Source: Cytophagaceae bacterium (lineage in GTDB: Bacteria; Bacteroidota; Bacteroidia; Cytophagales; Cytophagaceae). Taken from it: DNA of 64,000 bases. A program made the position numbers and the translations under genes. Of this stretch, positions 63,920-64,000 are shown piece by piece (positions within the stretch are counted from its first letter, which is position 1; every line of letters begins with the position of its first letter). Under the pieces are notes generated by a model that searched no databases, was not told where the DNA came from, and was given only the letters and a program-made list of their open reading frames with translations. The stretch is from the NCBI GenBank assembly GCA_025455005.1, contig JALONH010000003.1, positions 165,387-229,386 of the forward strand. The letters are read 5' to 3'.

Positions 63920-64000
63920 TTAAGCAAGTGAATTTATATAAGAATTTTCATATTTTCTATTATCTCGTACACAGGCAAATACACGATGTATTAATTTGTT
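63920..64000 (-). CDS. Possible IS110-like transposase C-terminus (partial at window edge)
   Basis: A minus-strand frame of 26 codons plus TAA runs off the right edge. The peptide starts NKLIHRVFACVRDNRKYE, similar to the C-terminal NKLIxRVFA segments of Bacteroidota IS110-type transposases. Short, so tentative. If correct, an insertion sequence continues beyond 64000. Confidence 0.4.
   Translation of the reverse strand, partial: NKLIHRVFACVRDNRKYENSYINSLA

Overview
The window is AT-rich, densely coded chromosomal DNA from a member of the Bacteroidota, probably a Chitinophagales-type organism. This is inferred from family content: a type IX secretion (type B) sorting domain at the end of a large PKD protein, DUF3822 next to coaD, DUF4296, DUF4197, DUF4199, DUF5723, a PspC-like miniprotein, a HEPN-tailed siroheme reductase, and Bacteroidota-type promoters (TTG, about 19-20 nt, TAnnTTTG). 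No phage, plasmid or CRISPR array is seen. The only mobile-element signal is a possible transposase tail cut by the right edge.

Layout. 1-7.1 kb is the end of a surface-polysaccharide or glycan-decoration locus: a CMP-nonulosonate (sialate/legionaminate-type) synthetase, a Gfo/Idh/MocA oxidoreductase, an SDR, a GNGPSL-motif protein that may be a nonulosonate transferase, an FkbM methyltransferase, a DUF5672 protein, a GT4 glycosyltransferase and a convergent CDP-paratose-epimerase-like SDR. 7.4-22.5 kb is mostly housekeeping: ffh, pdhB, an OmpA/TPR lipoprotein, a hisS - T9SS-cargo - ybaB - GT2 operon, a 45-residue basic protein, a YfcE-like phosphodiesterase, an AsmA protein, pyrE, a Nudix protein and coaD. 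22.5-33.2 kb carries DUF3822, a back-to-back Nudix/RecD-like helicase pair, DUF1573, DUF423, a YggS-type PLP protein, a GH3-like protein, a short Bat operon (DUF58 - membrane protein - VWA), and an ECF sigma factor paired with a membrane protein ending in a TonB-C-like domain.

33.3-47.4 kb holds mutS2, DUF4197, DUF4199, a K+ channel, metZ, osmC, then a sulfur/siroheme operon (siroheme reductase with HEPN tail, cobA, precorrin-2 dehydrogenase, rhodanese), a DUF5723 outer-membrane protein, a TVP38 protein, a DUF937-like protein and an OmpA lipoprotein. 47.5-61.8 kb holds an SDR, tRNA-Gln(TTG), prs, L25, pth, murI, the seven membrane-arm-side complex I genes nuoHIJKLMN without nuoA-G, and a long PurF-family amidotransferase. 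61.9-64 kb has a Crp/Fnr regulator, a putative outer-membrane protein, a DUF6326 membrane protein and the transposase fragment.

Working together: the reductase, cobA and precorrin-2 dehydrogenase make and use siroheme, and metZ on the other side of the same gap consumes the sulfide. The Nuo block encodes the proton-pumping arm plus NuoI. No unmistakable new system is present. The observations most worth checking are the GNGPSL protein beside the CMP-sugar synthetase, the long repetitive tail of NuoI, the separated complex I block, the sigma/TonB-C pair, three convergent pairs whose stop codons share one TTAA, and a palindrome plus DnaA-box-like motifs at 23.5-23.64 kb.
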